This document shows positions 28,165 to 38,385 of a DNA stretch of 64,000 nt, piece after piece. Location of the stretch: positions 1 through 64,000 of the forward strand of contig JAIRYN010000073.1 in NCBI GenBank assembly GCA_031267575.1, in the 5' to 3' direction. The DNA comes from Synergistaceae bacterium. GTDB taxonomy: Bacteria; Synergistota; Synergistia; Synergistales; Aminobacteriaceae. How positions within the stretch are numbered: the stretch's first letter is position 1; each line of letters begins with the position of its first letter. Made by a program: the position numbers and the translations under genes. The notes under the pieces were generated by a model. The model was not told where the DNA came from. It saw only the letters and a program-made list of their open reading frames with translations, and did not search any database.

Positions 28165-28331
28165 GCGGAAATTTTAAGTACAGCCAACCTATTCGTTCCG
28201 CTTCAATCTTCAAATTCAATCTTCAAATGCGCCTTCAAACGTGCTTAGTATATAATAACTTGGAAATATATCCTTTCTATATCTTATTATGTCTTATATT
28301 CTTCACAAATTAAAAGATTAAATATAAAGAG

Positions 28332-29201
28332 ATGAGTGGCTTGTTTGTAGATCTTGAAAAAGTAAAAAAAGGTTTTGACCGGTATGTCCAATCTTTCGAT
28401 TTGTCAGCTCCCATGATCCGGTTGAAGTACCAACACAGTTACGACGTCATGAAGATTGGCACGACGCTGATGGATGCCCTGGCCTGGCCGGAGGATCGAG
28501 CCCAGGTAGGAATCGCGGCCTGTCTTCTCCACGACACGGGACGTTTCAGCCAGTACCGGGACTTTGGAACCTATTATGATGGAGCCTCTACTGACCACGG
28601 AGAACGGGGATATCAAGAGCTGCGCGCGGCTTTTTCCGCTTTTTCCAATTTTTCCAAGGAAGGGCACTTCAAGGAAGGAGACTTCAAGGAAGAACACCTC
28701 GGCGACGGACTGGACCAGGAGGCCCAAATGGCGATCTTGGAGGCCGTGAGATGGCACAATAAAAAGGCGCTGCCCGATACTGGCGAGATAACGCCCCAAG
28801 TTATGCCCTTTTGCCAGCTTGCCCGGGACGCCGACAAACTAGATATTTTCGCCCTGGTATCGCGCCGGATAGACGAGGGAACGGTGCTAGAGCTGTTGCC
28901 TCGCCACAAGATCGACGCGCCTCTTTCCGCCGCGCTGCTCGACGAAGTGGAAGCGCAATGGAGCGGGTCGTACAAAAACGCCTCTTCCCTGTTGGATTTT
29001 TTGCTGATCCAATTAACCTGGTCTCTGGATGTCAACTTTGCCCCATCCTGGGAGATGCTGCAAAGCAGCGGCGTGCTTACGCGTATCCGGGACCGATTTC
29101 CCAAGAACGACGCCAGAGTTCAGACTTTGTTAGACCGGCTTTTTGTCCGCATGGAGGAGCGCCAAAAGACTGTCGCCGCCATGGCGACAGCATATTTCTG
29201 A
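28332..29201 (+). CDS. HD-domain phosphohydrolase
   Basis: 289 aa. Motifs in order: H in KYQHSYDVMKIG (~39), HD in CLLHDTGRF (~67), HGE (~90), and RDADKLDIF (~165), the metal-binding set of HD hydrolases. Substrate unknown, possibly a nucleotide. Residues ~113-129 hold a repeated insert (FSKEGHFKEGDFKEEHL) from a 15-base in-frame tandem duplication. It is followed closely by the propeller gene. Confidence 0.82.
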   Translation: MSGLFVDLEKVKKGFDRYVQSFDLSAPMIRLKYQHSYDVMKIGTTLMDALAWPEDRAQVGIAACLLHDTGRFSQYRDFGTYYDGASTDHGERGYQELRAAFSAFSNFSKEGHFKEGDFKEEHLGDGLDQEAQMAILEAVRWHNKKALPDTGEITPQVMPFCQLARDADKLDIFALVSRRIDEGTVLELLPRHKIDAPLSAALLDEVEAQWSGSYKNASSLLDFLLIQLTWSLDVNFAPSWEMLQSSGVLTRIRDRFPKNDARVQTLLDRLFVRMEERQKTVAAMATAYF

Positions 29202-29217
29202 GGAGGAGGTTTTTTTG

Positions 29218-30270
29218 ATGAAACGAAGCTTATCGATTTTTTCCCTTTTGTTTATGACGATCATGGCGTTGACGATTTTCGTTACGCCGGGGTGGGCCTG
29301 GAGCGGAAAACTGGCCTGGACTTACGACACTCAATCCCCCATCTCCAGCTCCATCTCCGTGGCGGGGGGATTAGTCTTGGCGGGCGATAGCGCCGGCGCG
29401 CTTCACGCCATCTACGTGGCGTCGGGTCAGAGGGCTTGGGTCCACAACGGAACGAGCAGCATCGTGGGGCAGCCCACGGTATCGGGTGAGAGCGTGATTA
29501 TCGCTCAGGCGGAGGGCACAATAACGGCGCTCTCCTTGTCCAACGGCAAGGTACTGTGGAGATACTCACCTCCCGACTACGCCTCGGAAACCCTGATGGA
29601 CGGCGCGTCGGTGGGCGACGGCAAAGTCTTTTTCTCCAAAGGAGACGGCAAGATGACGGCGCTTTCCGAAGCGAACGGAAAACCACTCTGGACCTACGAC
29701 ACCGGGCAAGAGCTGCGCAACGCTCCTTATTTTTCCAATGGCTTCATTTTTCTGGGGGAACAGCGGGGCCTCTTCAGCGCGATAAATCCCGAAACGGGCA
29801 AGCGAGACTGGGGTGGGGGCGCGGGGGGCCCCATCAATACCCCAATGACCGAGGAGGGCAACGTGTACTTCTCCAGTTGGGACGGGTCCGTGCACTCCGT
29901 CAAGATCCAAGGAATCATCCCCCAGTGGAAGGCCAACGTGGGAGACCCCGTAACGACTCGACCCTGTGTCGAGGGTGACAAGGTTTTCGTGGGGACGGCC
30001 AAGGGTAAGGTCGTGGCGCTCTCAAAAGACAATGGCGGCATTCTTTGGACCTTCGAGACTGGAGGCGGCACGGTGGTAGGGACGCCCGTGGCGGCCGAGG
30101 GATTGGTCTTCGTCGGCGGCGGCCAAGGAACTCTTTTTGCCCTCGACGGGAACAGCGGCGCGGCGCGTTTCACCTTCTCCACCGGGGGCGGCATCAACGG
30201 GACTCCGGCTTTTGCTGGAGGTGTACTTTTCTTAGGTAGCGCTGACGGAAAGATCTACGCGATCAGATAA
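29218..30270 (+). CDS. Secreted PQQ-like beta-propeller protein
   Basis: 350 aa. Signal peptide MKRSLSIFSLLFMTIMALTIF ending at GWAWS, then seven to eight repeats of the LSxxNGKxLWxYxT type (ALSLSNGKVLWRY, ALSEANGKPLWTYDTG, ALSKDNGGILWTFETG). It resembles BamB-like PQQ-propeller scaffolds, though no lipobox Cys is seen. Start: ATG 29218 after GAGGAGG. The gene's last bases (GCGATCAGATAACAT) are duplicated directly after it. Confidence 0.85.
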   Translation: MKRSLSIFSLLFMTIMALTIFVTPGWAWSGKLAWTYDTQSPISSSISVAGGLVLAGDSAGALHAIYVASGQRAWVHNGTSSIVGQPTVSGESVIIAQAEGTITALSLSNGKVLWRYSPPDYASETLMDGASVGDGKVFFSKGDGKMTALSEANGKPLWTYDTGQELRNAPYFSNGFIFLGEQRGLFSAINPETGKRDWGGGAGGPINTPMTEEGNVYFSSWDGSVHSVKIQGIIPQWKANVGDPVTTRPCVEGDKVFVGTAKGKVVALSKDNGGILWTFETGGGTVVGTPVAAEGLVFVGGGQGTLFALDGNSGAARFTFSTGGGINGTPAFAGGVLFLGSADGKIYAIR

Positions 30271-30331
30271 CATGCGATCAGATAACATCTAACACCGCCC
30301 GGCCGGGGGCAGCCAGAGGGACTTGAGCGAA

Positions 30332-33097
30332 ATGAAAACACTGTGTGCCTGGATACAGAAATACGTCTTTTTGGAAGACCTTCCTCTCGACGTGAGAATG
30401 ATGAACGTGACTTGCTCGGTCGGCATGGTCGCCGCCCTAGTGGTCACGCTCATTCGCTTCGTGGTAGGCTTTCCTTTTTCGTTATTTCTCGTGATGTTGG
30501 GCATCGTGCTCGTTATCGGTTTTCTGCTGTACGCCTGCAATTCTTTCCCTTCAAGTACCCTGCCCACATGGATCACTTTGATCTTGTTAGGCGATGTCCT
30601 GTTCCCGGCGGCGTTTTTCTTTCTTGGCGGAGCGGATGGCGGAATGACGGCGTTTTTTGTGGTGAGCATCGTCGCCATCTTTCTGCTAGCCCGAGGCAAA
30701 AGCCGTGCCGTTCTTCTAACGGTCCACGTCGCCTTAGTCACCTCCTGCTATTACGTGGGCTATAAATTTCCGGACCTGGTCCTGGAACTAAGTCGCTGTC
30801 AACAGACTATCGACAACATTCAATCCTTCATTGTGGCCGGCTTTTTTATCGGTCTCGTGGTCATGTTCCAACACAAGATCTACCTGATGGAAAAGCAGAA
30901 GGCAGAAGCCGTCAGCAAAGAGCTTCTCAAACAAGACGAACTGCTCCGTGTGGTGAACGACGTGGCGGAGAAACTGCTCACGTCGGATGTGAAAGACTTT
31001 GGGGACGCTTTGCAAAAGAGCATGGAAATGATGGCCCGCTGCGTGAAGGTCCAGCAAGTTCATATCTGGCAAAATATCGAAAAAGATGATGTACTGCATT
31101 ACATCCAGATGTGCGAATGGAGAGAAAGAGCTGGCTTGAATCAAAAATGGGAGCAAGCAGGGGAACAAGAATGGAAGCCCATGAAGTTCTCGTATCGCGA
31201 CAGCCTTCCTGACTGGGAGAAGATCCTGTCCAGCGGGCAATGCGTCAATGGCTCGCTGCGTTCTTTTTCCCAGAGGGATCGAGAGCGACTGCTGCCCTAT
31301 GGCATCTTGTCCGTTTTCGTCATCCCTGTGTTCTTGCAGGATCGTTTCTGGGGTTTCGTCAGCTTCGACGACCATCTCCAGGAGCGAGAATTTTCCAAGG
31401 ATGAGGAAAGTATCTTGAGATCCGGAAGCCTTTTGATCGCTAATGCCCTGGTCCGTAACGATATGACGCAAAACCTGGTTCAAGTCAGGGAAGACGCCTT
31501 GTCCAGCGCGAGGGCGAAAAGCGAGTTTCTCGCGAACATGAGCCACGAAATTCGCACGCCTATGAACGCCATTATCGGTATGACCTCTATAGCCAAGTCT
31601 TCCTCTGAACTGGAGCGGAAAAACTACTGCTTGAACAGGATAGAGGAGGCCTCCACGCACCTTTTAGGAATTATCAACGATATTTTGGACATGTCGAAGA
31701 TCGAGGAAAACAAACTGACTCTCTCGCCGGTGAGCTTCGACTTCGAGAAAATGCTCCAGAGGGTGGTGAACGTCAGTAACTTCCGTGTGGATGAAAAACA
31801 CCAAGATCTCACCGTGCACATCGATGAAGATATTCCTCCCACGGTGATTGGCGACGACCAACGGCTGGCCCAGGTTATCGCCAACTTGCTCTCCAACGCC
31901 GTGAAGTTCACGCCCCCGCAGGGTTCCATCCGCTTAGGGGCGTATCTCACGCGAGAGGAGGAAGAAAAAGAAGAAGAAAAAGAGAAAGAAAAAGGGAAAG
32001 AGAAAAACGGGCTCTGCACCCTCCGAATCGAGGTGACCGACACAGGCATCGGCATCAGCAAGGAGCAACAATCACGTTTGTTTAATCCCTTCGAGCAGGC
32101 CGATAGCAACACGTCGCGAAAGTTCGGAGGTACTGGGCTCGGCCTCGCGATCTCCAAGCGGATCGTCGAGATGATGGGTGGAGAGATAGGTGTGAAATCG
32201 GAACTCGGCAAAGGGGCCACTTTCTCCTTCACTCTCCAAGTCCGGCGCGATGCGGAGAAACGCGACCTCTCGCTCCAGGGGAAAAAATGGGGCCCTATCC
32301 GTTTGCTGGCGGCGGATGACGCTCTGGAAACACGGGAGTGTTTCGCGGACATCGCGAGCCGCTTTGCCGTAGCCTGCGATTTAGCATCGGACGCCCAAGG
32401 TGCCCTCCGGCAGGTCGAAACGAACGGTCCTTACGACGTCTACTTCGTGGACTGGAATATGCCGGACATGAATGGATTGGAACTCTCGAAACGAATAGCG
32501 GAACAGGGTGCGGCGTCTTCGGTGGTGATGATGATCTCCGCCACGGACTGGGTCACGATAGAAGAAGAGGCCAAAGCCGTGGGCGTGAATAAATTTTTAT
32601 CCAAGCCGCTTTTTCCGTCCGCCATTGCTGAGCGCATCGATGAATGTCTCGGAACGGACGCGGACAAACTCCATGATGAACCGGAGGATTTCAGTCAGGA
32701 CGAAAGGGGCCTTTTTGCGGGATATTGCGCGTTGCTGGCCGAAGACATGGAGCTCAACCGGGAGATCGTGTTGTCGCTTCTGGAGCCTACCGGCCTCGTT
32801 ATCGATTGCGCCAAAAACGGAACGGAGGCGGTACGGATGTTCTCCGCCGCCCCCGACCGGTACGACGTGATTTTCATGGACGTCCAAATGCCGGAGATAG
32901 ACGGATACGAGGCCACTCAGCGCATCCGGGCTTCGAGTTTTCCTCGCGCGAAACAGGTACCCGTCATTGCTATGACCGCCAACGTCTTTCGGGAGGACAT
33001 CGACCAATGCCTCAAAGCCGGCATGAACGACCACGTAGGCAAACCCCTGGATTTGAACGAAGTGTTGGACAAGCTGCGCCTATACCTGATAAGTTAG
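30332..33097 (+). CDS. Hybrid sensor histidine kinase with two receiver domains
   Basis: 921 aa. Residues 20-195 hold about six membrane helices, 200-380 a GAF-like sensor region, then HisKA with H405 in [10 protein letters not shown] and HATPase ([22 protein letters not shown]). Two receivers follow, with phospho-acceptors D707 ([11 protein letters not shown]) and D850 ([11 protein letters not shown]). It phosphorelays to a partner not seen here. ATG 30332 is preferred to TTG 30323 on ribosome-site spacing. A Glu/Lys-only stretch ([17 protein letters not shown]) expands the HATPase domain between its motifs. Confidence 0.93.
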   Translation: MKTLCAWIQKYVFLEDLPLDVRMMNVTCSVGMVAALVVTLIRFVVGFPFSLFLVMLGIVLVIGFLLYACNSFPSSTLPTWITLILLGDVLFPAAFFFLGGADGGMTAFFVVSIVAIFLLARGKSRAVLLTVHVALVTSCYYVGYKFPDLVLELSRCQQTIDNIQSFIVAGFFIGLVVMFQHKIYLMEKQKAEAVSKELLKQDELLRVVNDVAEKLLTSDVKDFGDALQKSMEMMARCVKVQQVHIWQNIEKDDVLHYIQMCEWRERAGLNQKWEQAGEQEWKPMKFSYRDSLPDWEKILSSGQCVNGSLRSFSQRDRERLLPYGILSVFVIPVFLQDRFWGFVSFDDHLQEREFSKDEESILRSGSLLIANALVRNDMTQNLVQVREDALSSARAKSEFLANMSHEIRTPMNAIIGMTSIAKSSSELERKNYCLNRIEEASTHLLGIINDILDMSKIEENKLTLSPVSFDFEKMLQRVVNVSNFRVDEKHQDLTVHIDEDIPPTVIGDDQRLAQVIANLLSNAVKFTPPQGSIRLGAYLTREEEEKEEEKEKEKGKEKNGLCTLRIEVTDTGIGISKEQQSRLFNPFEQADSNTSRKFGGTGLGLAISKRIVEMMGGEIGVKSELGKGATFSFTLQVRRDAEKRDLSLQGKKWGPIRLLAADDALETRECFADIASRFAVACDLASDAQGALRQVETNGPYDVYFVDWNMPDMNGLELSKRIAEQGAASSVVMMISATDWVTIEEEAKAVGVNKFLSKPLFPSAIAERIDECLGTDADKLHDEPEDFSQDERGLFAGYCALLAEDMELNREIVLSLLEPTGLVIDCAKNGTEAVRMFSAAPDRYDVIFMDVQMPEIDGYEATQRIRASSFPRAKQVPVIAMTANVFREDIDQCLKAGMNDHVGKPLDLNEVLDKLRLYLIS

Positions 33098-33152
33098 CTC
33101 TCTATAAGTTAGCTTAATCACGCCATCGCATACACGGGGTTCAGTTATTTGT

Positions 33153-34412
33153 CTAGCCTATCGGCGATTTATCCAAGTCTAGAACCGTTGTCAGCAGCAC
33201 ATCGCAGCCCTTCTGAATATCTTCCTCTTTGGAAAATTCCTCCGGTGAATGACTGACTCCGTTCACGCTGGGAATGAAGATCATGCCGCAGGGGAACGAC
33301 CTCGCCAGCATCAAGGAATCATGAAACGCGCCGCTTGGCATGAGCGCACAAGAATACCCCGCGTCCTCCGCTGCTTTCGCGACGGCGCGCGTCACCCTCT
33401 CGTCCATAGGCGCGGGTGGAGTGAAAGCGACAATTTGGGAGACATAGTCCGTTCCGTTCGCCTTCGCGATTTCCGCTAGACGGCGCAAGAGTTCCTCATC
33501 GATCCGCTCGATCACCGAAGACTCCCCGTCCCGTATTTCTAAACTGAACACGCAACTTCCCGGAATGACGTTGACCGCGTTCGGGCGAACCGCGATCATG
33601 CCCACCGTGGCGACGGAATAGGCGCCGCCGCAAGCCGTGACGACTTCTGGAACCGACGCGATGAAACGCGCGCCCGTCAGCAGGGCGTCTTTCCGGTCGG
33701 ACATCAGTGTACTGCCCGCGTGGTTTTTTTGTCCCATGATTGTCACTTCGCGGCGCTTGACCCCGGCAATGGCGGTCACTGCCCCGATGGAGACGCCGTT
33801 CCGAAAGAGTGAGGCGCCCTGTTCGATATGCAATTCCAAAGAGCAAAAAACAGACGCCTTGTCTCGGACGGCTTTCTCCAACCCGCTCCAATCGACGCCA
33901 AACGCCGCTAAAGCCTCGGCCCGAGTCACACCCGCCCCGTCGGCAACCGTCGGTGAGAAAACGTCGAGCGGCGCGCCACAAAAAGCGCTGCTGCCGATCA
34001 TGCCACTGCCAAACCTCGCCCCTTCCTCATCCGCGAAAACGATGACCTCCAGAGGGTGGAGTAGCTTTTCGCCGGAGGACAGAAGCGTTTCCACGACCTC
34101 CAGCCCAGCGACACAGCCCAGCGCTCCGTCGTACTTTCCGCCGTCTGGGACCGTGTCCATATGAGAGCCGATCAAAATAGCCGGAAGGGGCTTCTGCCCC
34201 TCTAGCTCTTGCCCCTCTAGCCGGGCAATCATGTTGCCCGCCGCGTCGCAAGCGCATTCGAGTCCTAGCGCGCGGAAATAACTGGCGAACAGATTCCTTC
34301 CCTTTTGATCTTCTTCGGAAAAAGCGAGACGTGAATGAGAACCATCGCTCAGTTCCCCGCACCGATAGATTTCTTCGAGCCTTGCCACGACCCGCGCGCC
34401 ATTCGTTTTCAT
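33153..34412 (-). CDS. Allantoate amidohydrolase / N-carbamoyl-L-amino-acid hydrolase (M20)
   Basis: 419 aa. Metal ligands H84 (GSHMDT), D95 (KYDG) and E129/E130 (ADEEG). The dimerisation motif GQKNHAGSTLM and the C-terminal SHSPEEFSKEED stretch are present. It lies next to an allantoinase-like gene and a Liv importer, which favours allantoate (to ureidoglycine, NH3 and CO2), but a carbamoyl amino acid is equally possible by sequence. ATG 34412 follows GGGAGGG. Paralogue: 806-2038. A small EGQELEGQK duplication is present. Confidence 0.85.
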   Translation of the reverse strand: MKTNGARVVARLEEIYRCGELSDGSHSRLAFSEEDQKGRNLFASYFRALGLECACDAAGNMIARLEGQELEGQKPLPAILIGSHMDTVPDGGKYDGALGCVAGLEVVETLLSSGEKLLHPLEVIVFADEEGARFGSGMIGSSAFCGAPLDVFSPTVADGAGVTRAEALAAFGVDWSGLEKAVRDKASVFCSLELHIEQGASLFRNGVSIGAVTAIAGVKRREVTIMGQKNHAGSTLMSDRKDALLTGARFIASVPEVVTACGGAYSVATVGMIAVRPNAVNVIPGSCVFSLEIRDGESSVIERIDEELLRRLAEIAKANGTDYVSQIVAFTPPAPMDERVTRAVAKAAEDAGYSCALMPSGAFHDSLMLARSFPCGMIFIPSVNGVSHSPEEFSKEEDIQKGCDVLLTTVLDLDKSPIG

Positions 34413-34452
34413 GATATGCCCTCCCAAAGATGGTAAGTCCAAAGATGCTAAG

Positions 34453-35868
34453 TTATTTAAGAAGCAGGACGCCTCGTGTATCTCGCGCTCTGCCGTCCGC
34501 GTATACGATTTTCCCGTGTGAAATCGTCGTTTTGACTCTCCCTTGAAAGGAAAACCCCAAGTAAGGAGAATGGGGATTTTTATGCAAAAGATCTTTTGGG
34601 CGAAGGATCCACCGCTCCCTGGGGTCGAATATTGCCATATCGGCGTCGTTCCCGACCCTCAAAGAGCCCTTACGGGGATATAGACCGAAGAGCCGCGCCG
34701 GGTTTCGCGAGAGCAGACAGACTAGTTGTTCGATGGGCAATCCGCGCTTTTTTACCCCTTCGGTAAAAAGCGCGGGCAGCAGAGTCTGCACACCTTGCAC
34801 TCCTCCCCAAGCGCTCATAAAATTGCCGCCATTGGGGGTTTCAGGGGGGTCAATGAGGTCGCTTTCGGCCGAATGGGCGCCCCCCTGAGCTTGAATAATT
34901 ACATTTTTTTGAGACATCGTCGAGGGCGAATGATCCGACCCCACCAGCTCGACGGCGCCGTCGAACACTCTTTTCCACATTCCCTCCACGGCTTCCGGGC
35001 TCCGAACCGGCGGGGTACACTTCAACACAGGTCCCATTTTTTCGAGATCCTCTTCCGTGAAAAGCAAATAGTGCGGACAGGTTTCGACCGTCACGCGGAC
35101 ACCTTCGGTATGAGCGCGCGTCACGGCGTCCACAACTTCGGGAAGGGTCGCGTGACAGATATGAACACGCGCTCCAGTGGTCCGAGCCATCTCCAAAACG
35201 GCGTTGACCGCTAGGACCTCCGTCAAAGGGGAATGCGCGTCGAGAAAGGATCGTGTCGTCCCTTTTTTTCGCGCTTCTATTTCGCCCCAGGCGGTCAAAG
35301 CCTGATCCTCGCAGTGAACTCCGATCAGAAGCCCCAACCGGGCGGCTTCCTTCATCCCCTTATAGAGAACCTCCGACGTGGCGTAGGGAAAGTCGTCGCC
35401 GGCGAAACAGGTAAAGGCCTTGAACGCGATAGCCCCCGCCTGGGACATCGCCTCCATCTCGTCCACGTTGTCGTCGACGAGCCCGCCCCATAGGGCGTAA
35501 TCTACCTTCGCCCGCAGTTTTCCCGCCTCTTTCTTCAATTCGAGAGCTTCGACGGAAATCGCCGCGGGGCGCCCCGATAACGGCATGTCGATGACAGTCG
35601 TCACGCCTCCCGCCGCCGCGGCCGCCGTACCGGAGGCCATGTCCTCCCGTTCGGGAAAACCGGGATCATTGAAATGCACGTGCGCGTCGACGACGCCCGG
35701 CAGGACGTAACATCCTTCCGCCTCCACGACTTCTTCTTCTCTACCTTCAGGAAGAGACGCCGCGATGGTCGCGATGGTCCCCTCCCGAATACCAACATCA
35801 GCCCTTACGACCCCGGAGGGTGTAACGAGCAGCCCGTTCCTGACCGTCATATCAAACTCATTCGGCAT
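34453..35868 (-). CDS. allB: Allantoinase-like cyclic amidohydrolase
   Basis: 471 aa, TIM-barrel amidohydrolase opening a hydantoin-type ring (allantoin to allantoate). Metal motif D61-H63-H65 in GVVDAHVHFNDPG, candidate carbamylated K150 in AFKAF, HICHAT and GSDHSPS follow. The DPG...RED and AAAAGGVTTVIDMPL signature is that of allantoinases rather than dihydropyrimidinases. The ATG at 35868 overlaps the stop of the upstream ATPase gene (TGATG), linking ring opening to import. Hydantoinase activity cannot be excluded. Confidence 0.85.
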   Translation of the reverse strand: MPNEFDMTVRNGLLVTPSGVVRADVGIREGTIATIAASLPEGREEEVVEAEGCYVLPGVVDAHVHFNDPGFPEREDMASGTAAAAAGGVTTVIDMPLSGRPAAISVEALELKKEAGKLRAKVDYALWGGLVDDNVDEMEAMSQAGAIAFKAFTCFAGDDFPYATSEVLYKGMKEAARLGLLIGVHCEDQALTAWGEIEARKKGTTRSFLDAHSPLTEVLAVNAVLEMARTTGARVHICHATLPEVVDAVTRAHTEGVRVTVETCPHYLLFTEEDLEKMGPVLKCTPPVRSPEAVEGMWKRVFDGAVELVGSDHSPSTMSQKNVIIQAQGGAHSAESDLIDPPETPNGGNFMSAWGGVQGVQTLLPALFTEGVKKRGLPIEQLVCLLSRNPARLFGLYPRKGSLRVGNDADMAIFDPRERWILRPKDLLHKNPHSPYLGFSFQGRVKTTISHGKIVYADGRARDTRGVLLLK

Positions 35869-36587
35869 CAATCGACACTCCCTCCCAGGTAGGCGCGTTG
35901 AACACGCTCGTCGTCACGAAGCCGACTCGATTCTCCTTCGAGCGCCACCTTCCCCGTGACCAGGACGTAGGCGCGATGAGAAATTTTCAGCGCCATGCGG
36001 GAATTTTGCTCGACAAGAATGATGCTGACCTTTTCCTCGCGGTTGATGCTGACAATGGCTTTGGCGATTTCCTGTACGAAGATGGGCGCCACCCCCAGAG
36101 ACGGTTCGTCGAGAAGCAGCAATCGGGGTTTAGCCATAAGCCCCCTTCCAATAACCAGCATCTGCTGCTCGCCGCCGCTCATGGTGCCCGCCGACTGGCC
36201 GATGCGTTCTTTAAGACGGGGAAAGCGTTCCAGAATTTTTTCTAGTGATTCTTTGATTCCGACTTTGTCTTTTCGGAGAAACGCGCCCATCATAAGGTTG
36301 TCTTTCACCGTCATCAGGGGAAAAACATGGCGGCCTTCGGGAACCATCACGATTCCCCGTGCCACGATCGCAACCGGGGGCAGTTTGCCGATCTCTTCCC
36401 CATCGAAAAAGATAGATCCGCTCTGTATCGGTTTGAGGCCCGTGATCGCGCGCAGGATCGACGTCTTTCCCGCCCCATTGGCGCCCACGAGCGTTATGAT
36501 CTCTCCTTTGCCGAGCGAAACGGAAACGTCCTGAAGGGCTCTGACGTAATCATAAGCGACGTTTATTTTTCGAGCTTCAAGATACAT
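35868..36587 (-). CDS. livF: Liv-type ABC ATPase, LivF-like (second importer)
   Basis: 239 aa. Walker A GANGAGKTS, MSGGEQQMLVIGRGLM and LLLLDEPSLGVAP. It is translationally overlapped with the allantoinase-like gene downstream and the LivG gene upstream. Part of the importer 35868-40551, probably for a ureide or hydantoin, by context. Confidence 0.93.
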   Translation of the reverse strand: MYLEARKINVAYDYVRALQDVSVSLGKGEIITLVGANGAGKTSILRAITGLKPIQSGSIFFDGEEIGKLPPVAIVARGIVMVPEGRHVFPLMTVKDNLMMGAFLRKDKVGIKESLEKILERFPRLKERIGQSAGTMSGGEQQMLVIGRGLMAKPRLLLLDEPSLGVAPIFVQEIAKAIVSINREEKVSIILVEQNSRMALKISHRAYVLVTGKVALEGESSRLRDDERVQRAYLGGSVD

Positions 36588-37362
36588 CCAATTCCGCCTC
36601 CTCGTCTTCGCGCCCCAGGTAGGCTTCGATCACGGCTTCGTCGTTCTGTATCGCGGACGGGGTTCCCTCGGCTATCTTCTTCCCGAAATTCAAGACGACG
36701 ATCCTGTCGCTGATGGTCATGACGGCTGACATGTCATGTTCCACGAGAATGACGGTCACTCCACGATCCCGAATACCCCGGACCATCTGAATGGCCCGTG
36801 CCGTTTCCTCGGAGTTCATACCCGCGAAGGGCTCGTCCAAAAGCAGTAATTTAGGCTGTGCCGCGAGGCCGATCGCGATACCCAAAGCTCGTAAATGCCC
36901 ATGCGGCAAGCTTGACGCGGTCATGTGCCTCACCTCGGTCAGTCCCAGGTAATCCAAAATCTCCGAGGCGCTTGCACGGAACCGTGCCTCGTCCGCCCGC
37001 GCCGTCCGCGTCCCGAAGAAAAAGCCGGGAAGAGAAGCTCGGCCGCTCAAATGGTGAGCCACGACGACATTGTCCAGCACTGTCATGTCCTTGAAAATCG
37101 TCGTCTCCTGAAAGGTGCGGACAATGCCTTTGCGGGCCGCGATATGAGGCGACTGCGATGTGATGTCCTCTCCCTTGTAAAATATTTTCCCCGACGTGGC
37201 GGGCAAGAATGAGGAGATAAGCTTGAACAAGGTGCTTTTTCCCGCCCCGTTCGGTCCTATGACGCTCAAAATTTCTCCTTCGCTGACCTCGAAGGAAACG
37301 TCGTTAACGGCGGGCAAACCGCCAAAACGTTTCGTGAGGTTTTTGACCTCCATCAGCGTCAT
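36577..37362 (-). CDS. livG: Liv-type ABC ATPase, LivG-like (second importer)
   Basis: 261 aa. Walker A GPNGAGKST, Walker B LLLLDEPFAGMNSEE and the C-terminal AYLGRED end. It overlaps both neighbours by a few bases, so the operon is tightly coupled. Confidence 0.93.
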   Translation of the reverse strand: MTLMEVKNLTKRFGGLPAVNDVSFEVSEGEILSVIGPNGAGKSTLFKLISSFLPATSGKIFYKGEDITSQSPHIAARKGIVRTFQETTIFKDMTVLDNVVVAHHLSGRASLPGFFFGTRTARADEARFRASASEILDYLGLTEVRHMTASSLPHGHLRALGIAIGLAAQPKLLLLDEPFAGMNSEETARAIQMVRGIRDRGVTVILVEHDMSAVMTISDRIVVLNFGKKIAEGTPSAIQNDEAVIEAYLGREDEEAELDVS

Positions 37363-38381
37363 GGCCGCTCTTCCTCGATAGCAGGCTTGATAGCAGGCTT
37401 GGCGGCAGGCTCGACACTAGACCGCGAGAACGGCCATTTCAAGCTCAACAGCCCATTTGGAAGCCATAGCATCATACTGATCATGATCAGGGAGTAAATC
37501 AGAGGCTGATATTGATTCAGACCCTGGAGCATCTCGAAACTCAGGAAAAGCACAAACGTGCCCACCAGGGCTCCCCACACGCTGCCCAGGCCTCCCAGGA
37601 AACAATAGAGCAGAAAATAAGTCGAGTCCTGAAATGTAAACGTGGCCGGGTAAATACTTTGCTGCGTCGCGACGAAAAAGGCCCCTCCGGCCCCCGCGAA
37701 CGCCGCGCATATGGCCAAAGCGATGACGCGCAACCAAGGAACGTTGACGCCGAACGACGACGCCAGGTCCTCGTTTTGTTGGAGAGAGCGAAACAACCAG
37801 CCCAAGCGGCTGTTCACGACTCTATAGAGAACCGCGAAACCCAGAATCGTCAGGAATGCTCCCAGATAATAGAAAGCGAAGTGTTTGTCAAGGGTGTTGA
37901 AGTCAGGAATGATCGTAAAGCCGGCCACTTTCAGCGCGCCTGGCAAGGGAAGGTTCAAAATTCCCCTCGAACCGTTCGTCAGCGAGGGGAAACTTTGCGC
38001 GGCGAGGCGGGCCGTCTCGGTCAGGCTGAGGGTGATCATTGAAAAGTAGACTCCCTTCAGGCGCAGCAACGGCAACCCGACCAAAATACTCACAACTACC
38101 GTGATGGCGCAAGCGCCAACTAGAGAAAGCCAAAAAGACACTCCCAACTTCGAGATCATGACGGCGGAGACGTAACCGCCCAGCAGGGCAAAACCGCCTT
38201 GCCCCATATTGATCCGCCCGATGTAGAACATCAGCCAAACGCCGGCGCTGATCAGGCTCAAAACGGACGACGTCGTCAAAATCCCCAACCGATACGGCTG
38301 ATCGCGGAAAAGCCACGGAAGCAGCACGAGGTAAATCGCCAGGAAGAAAGCAACACCTATTGCCGTTTTCAATTTTTTCAC
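37359..38381 (-). CDS. livM: Liv-type ABC permease, LivM-like (second importer)
   Basis: 340-aa membrane subunit with IGRINMGQGGFALLGGYVSA and GLGSVWGALVGT. The C-terminal tail AAKPAIKPAIEEE comes from a short tandem duplication (GATAGCAGGCTT twice) at 37376-37410. It overlaps livG by four bases. Confidence 0.9.
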   Translation of the reverse strand: MKKLKTAIGVAFFLAIYLVLLPWLFRDQPYRLGILTTSSVLSLISAGVWLMFYIGRINMGQGGFALLGGYVSAVMISKLGVSFWLSLVGACAITVVVSILVGLPLLRLKGVYFSMITLSLTETARLAAQSFPSLTNGSRGILNLPLPGALKVAGFTIIPDFNTLDKHFAFYYLGAFLTILGFAVLYRVVNSRLGWLFRSLQQNEDLASSFGVNVPWLRVIALAICAAFAGAGGAFFVATQQSIYPATFTFQDSTYFLLYCFLGGLGSVWGALVGTFVLFLSFEMLQGLNQYQPLIYSLIMISMMLWLPNGLLSLKWPFSRSSVEPAAKPAIKPAIEEERP

Positions 38382-38385
38382 GTCG

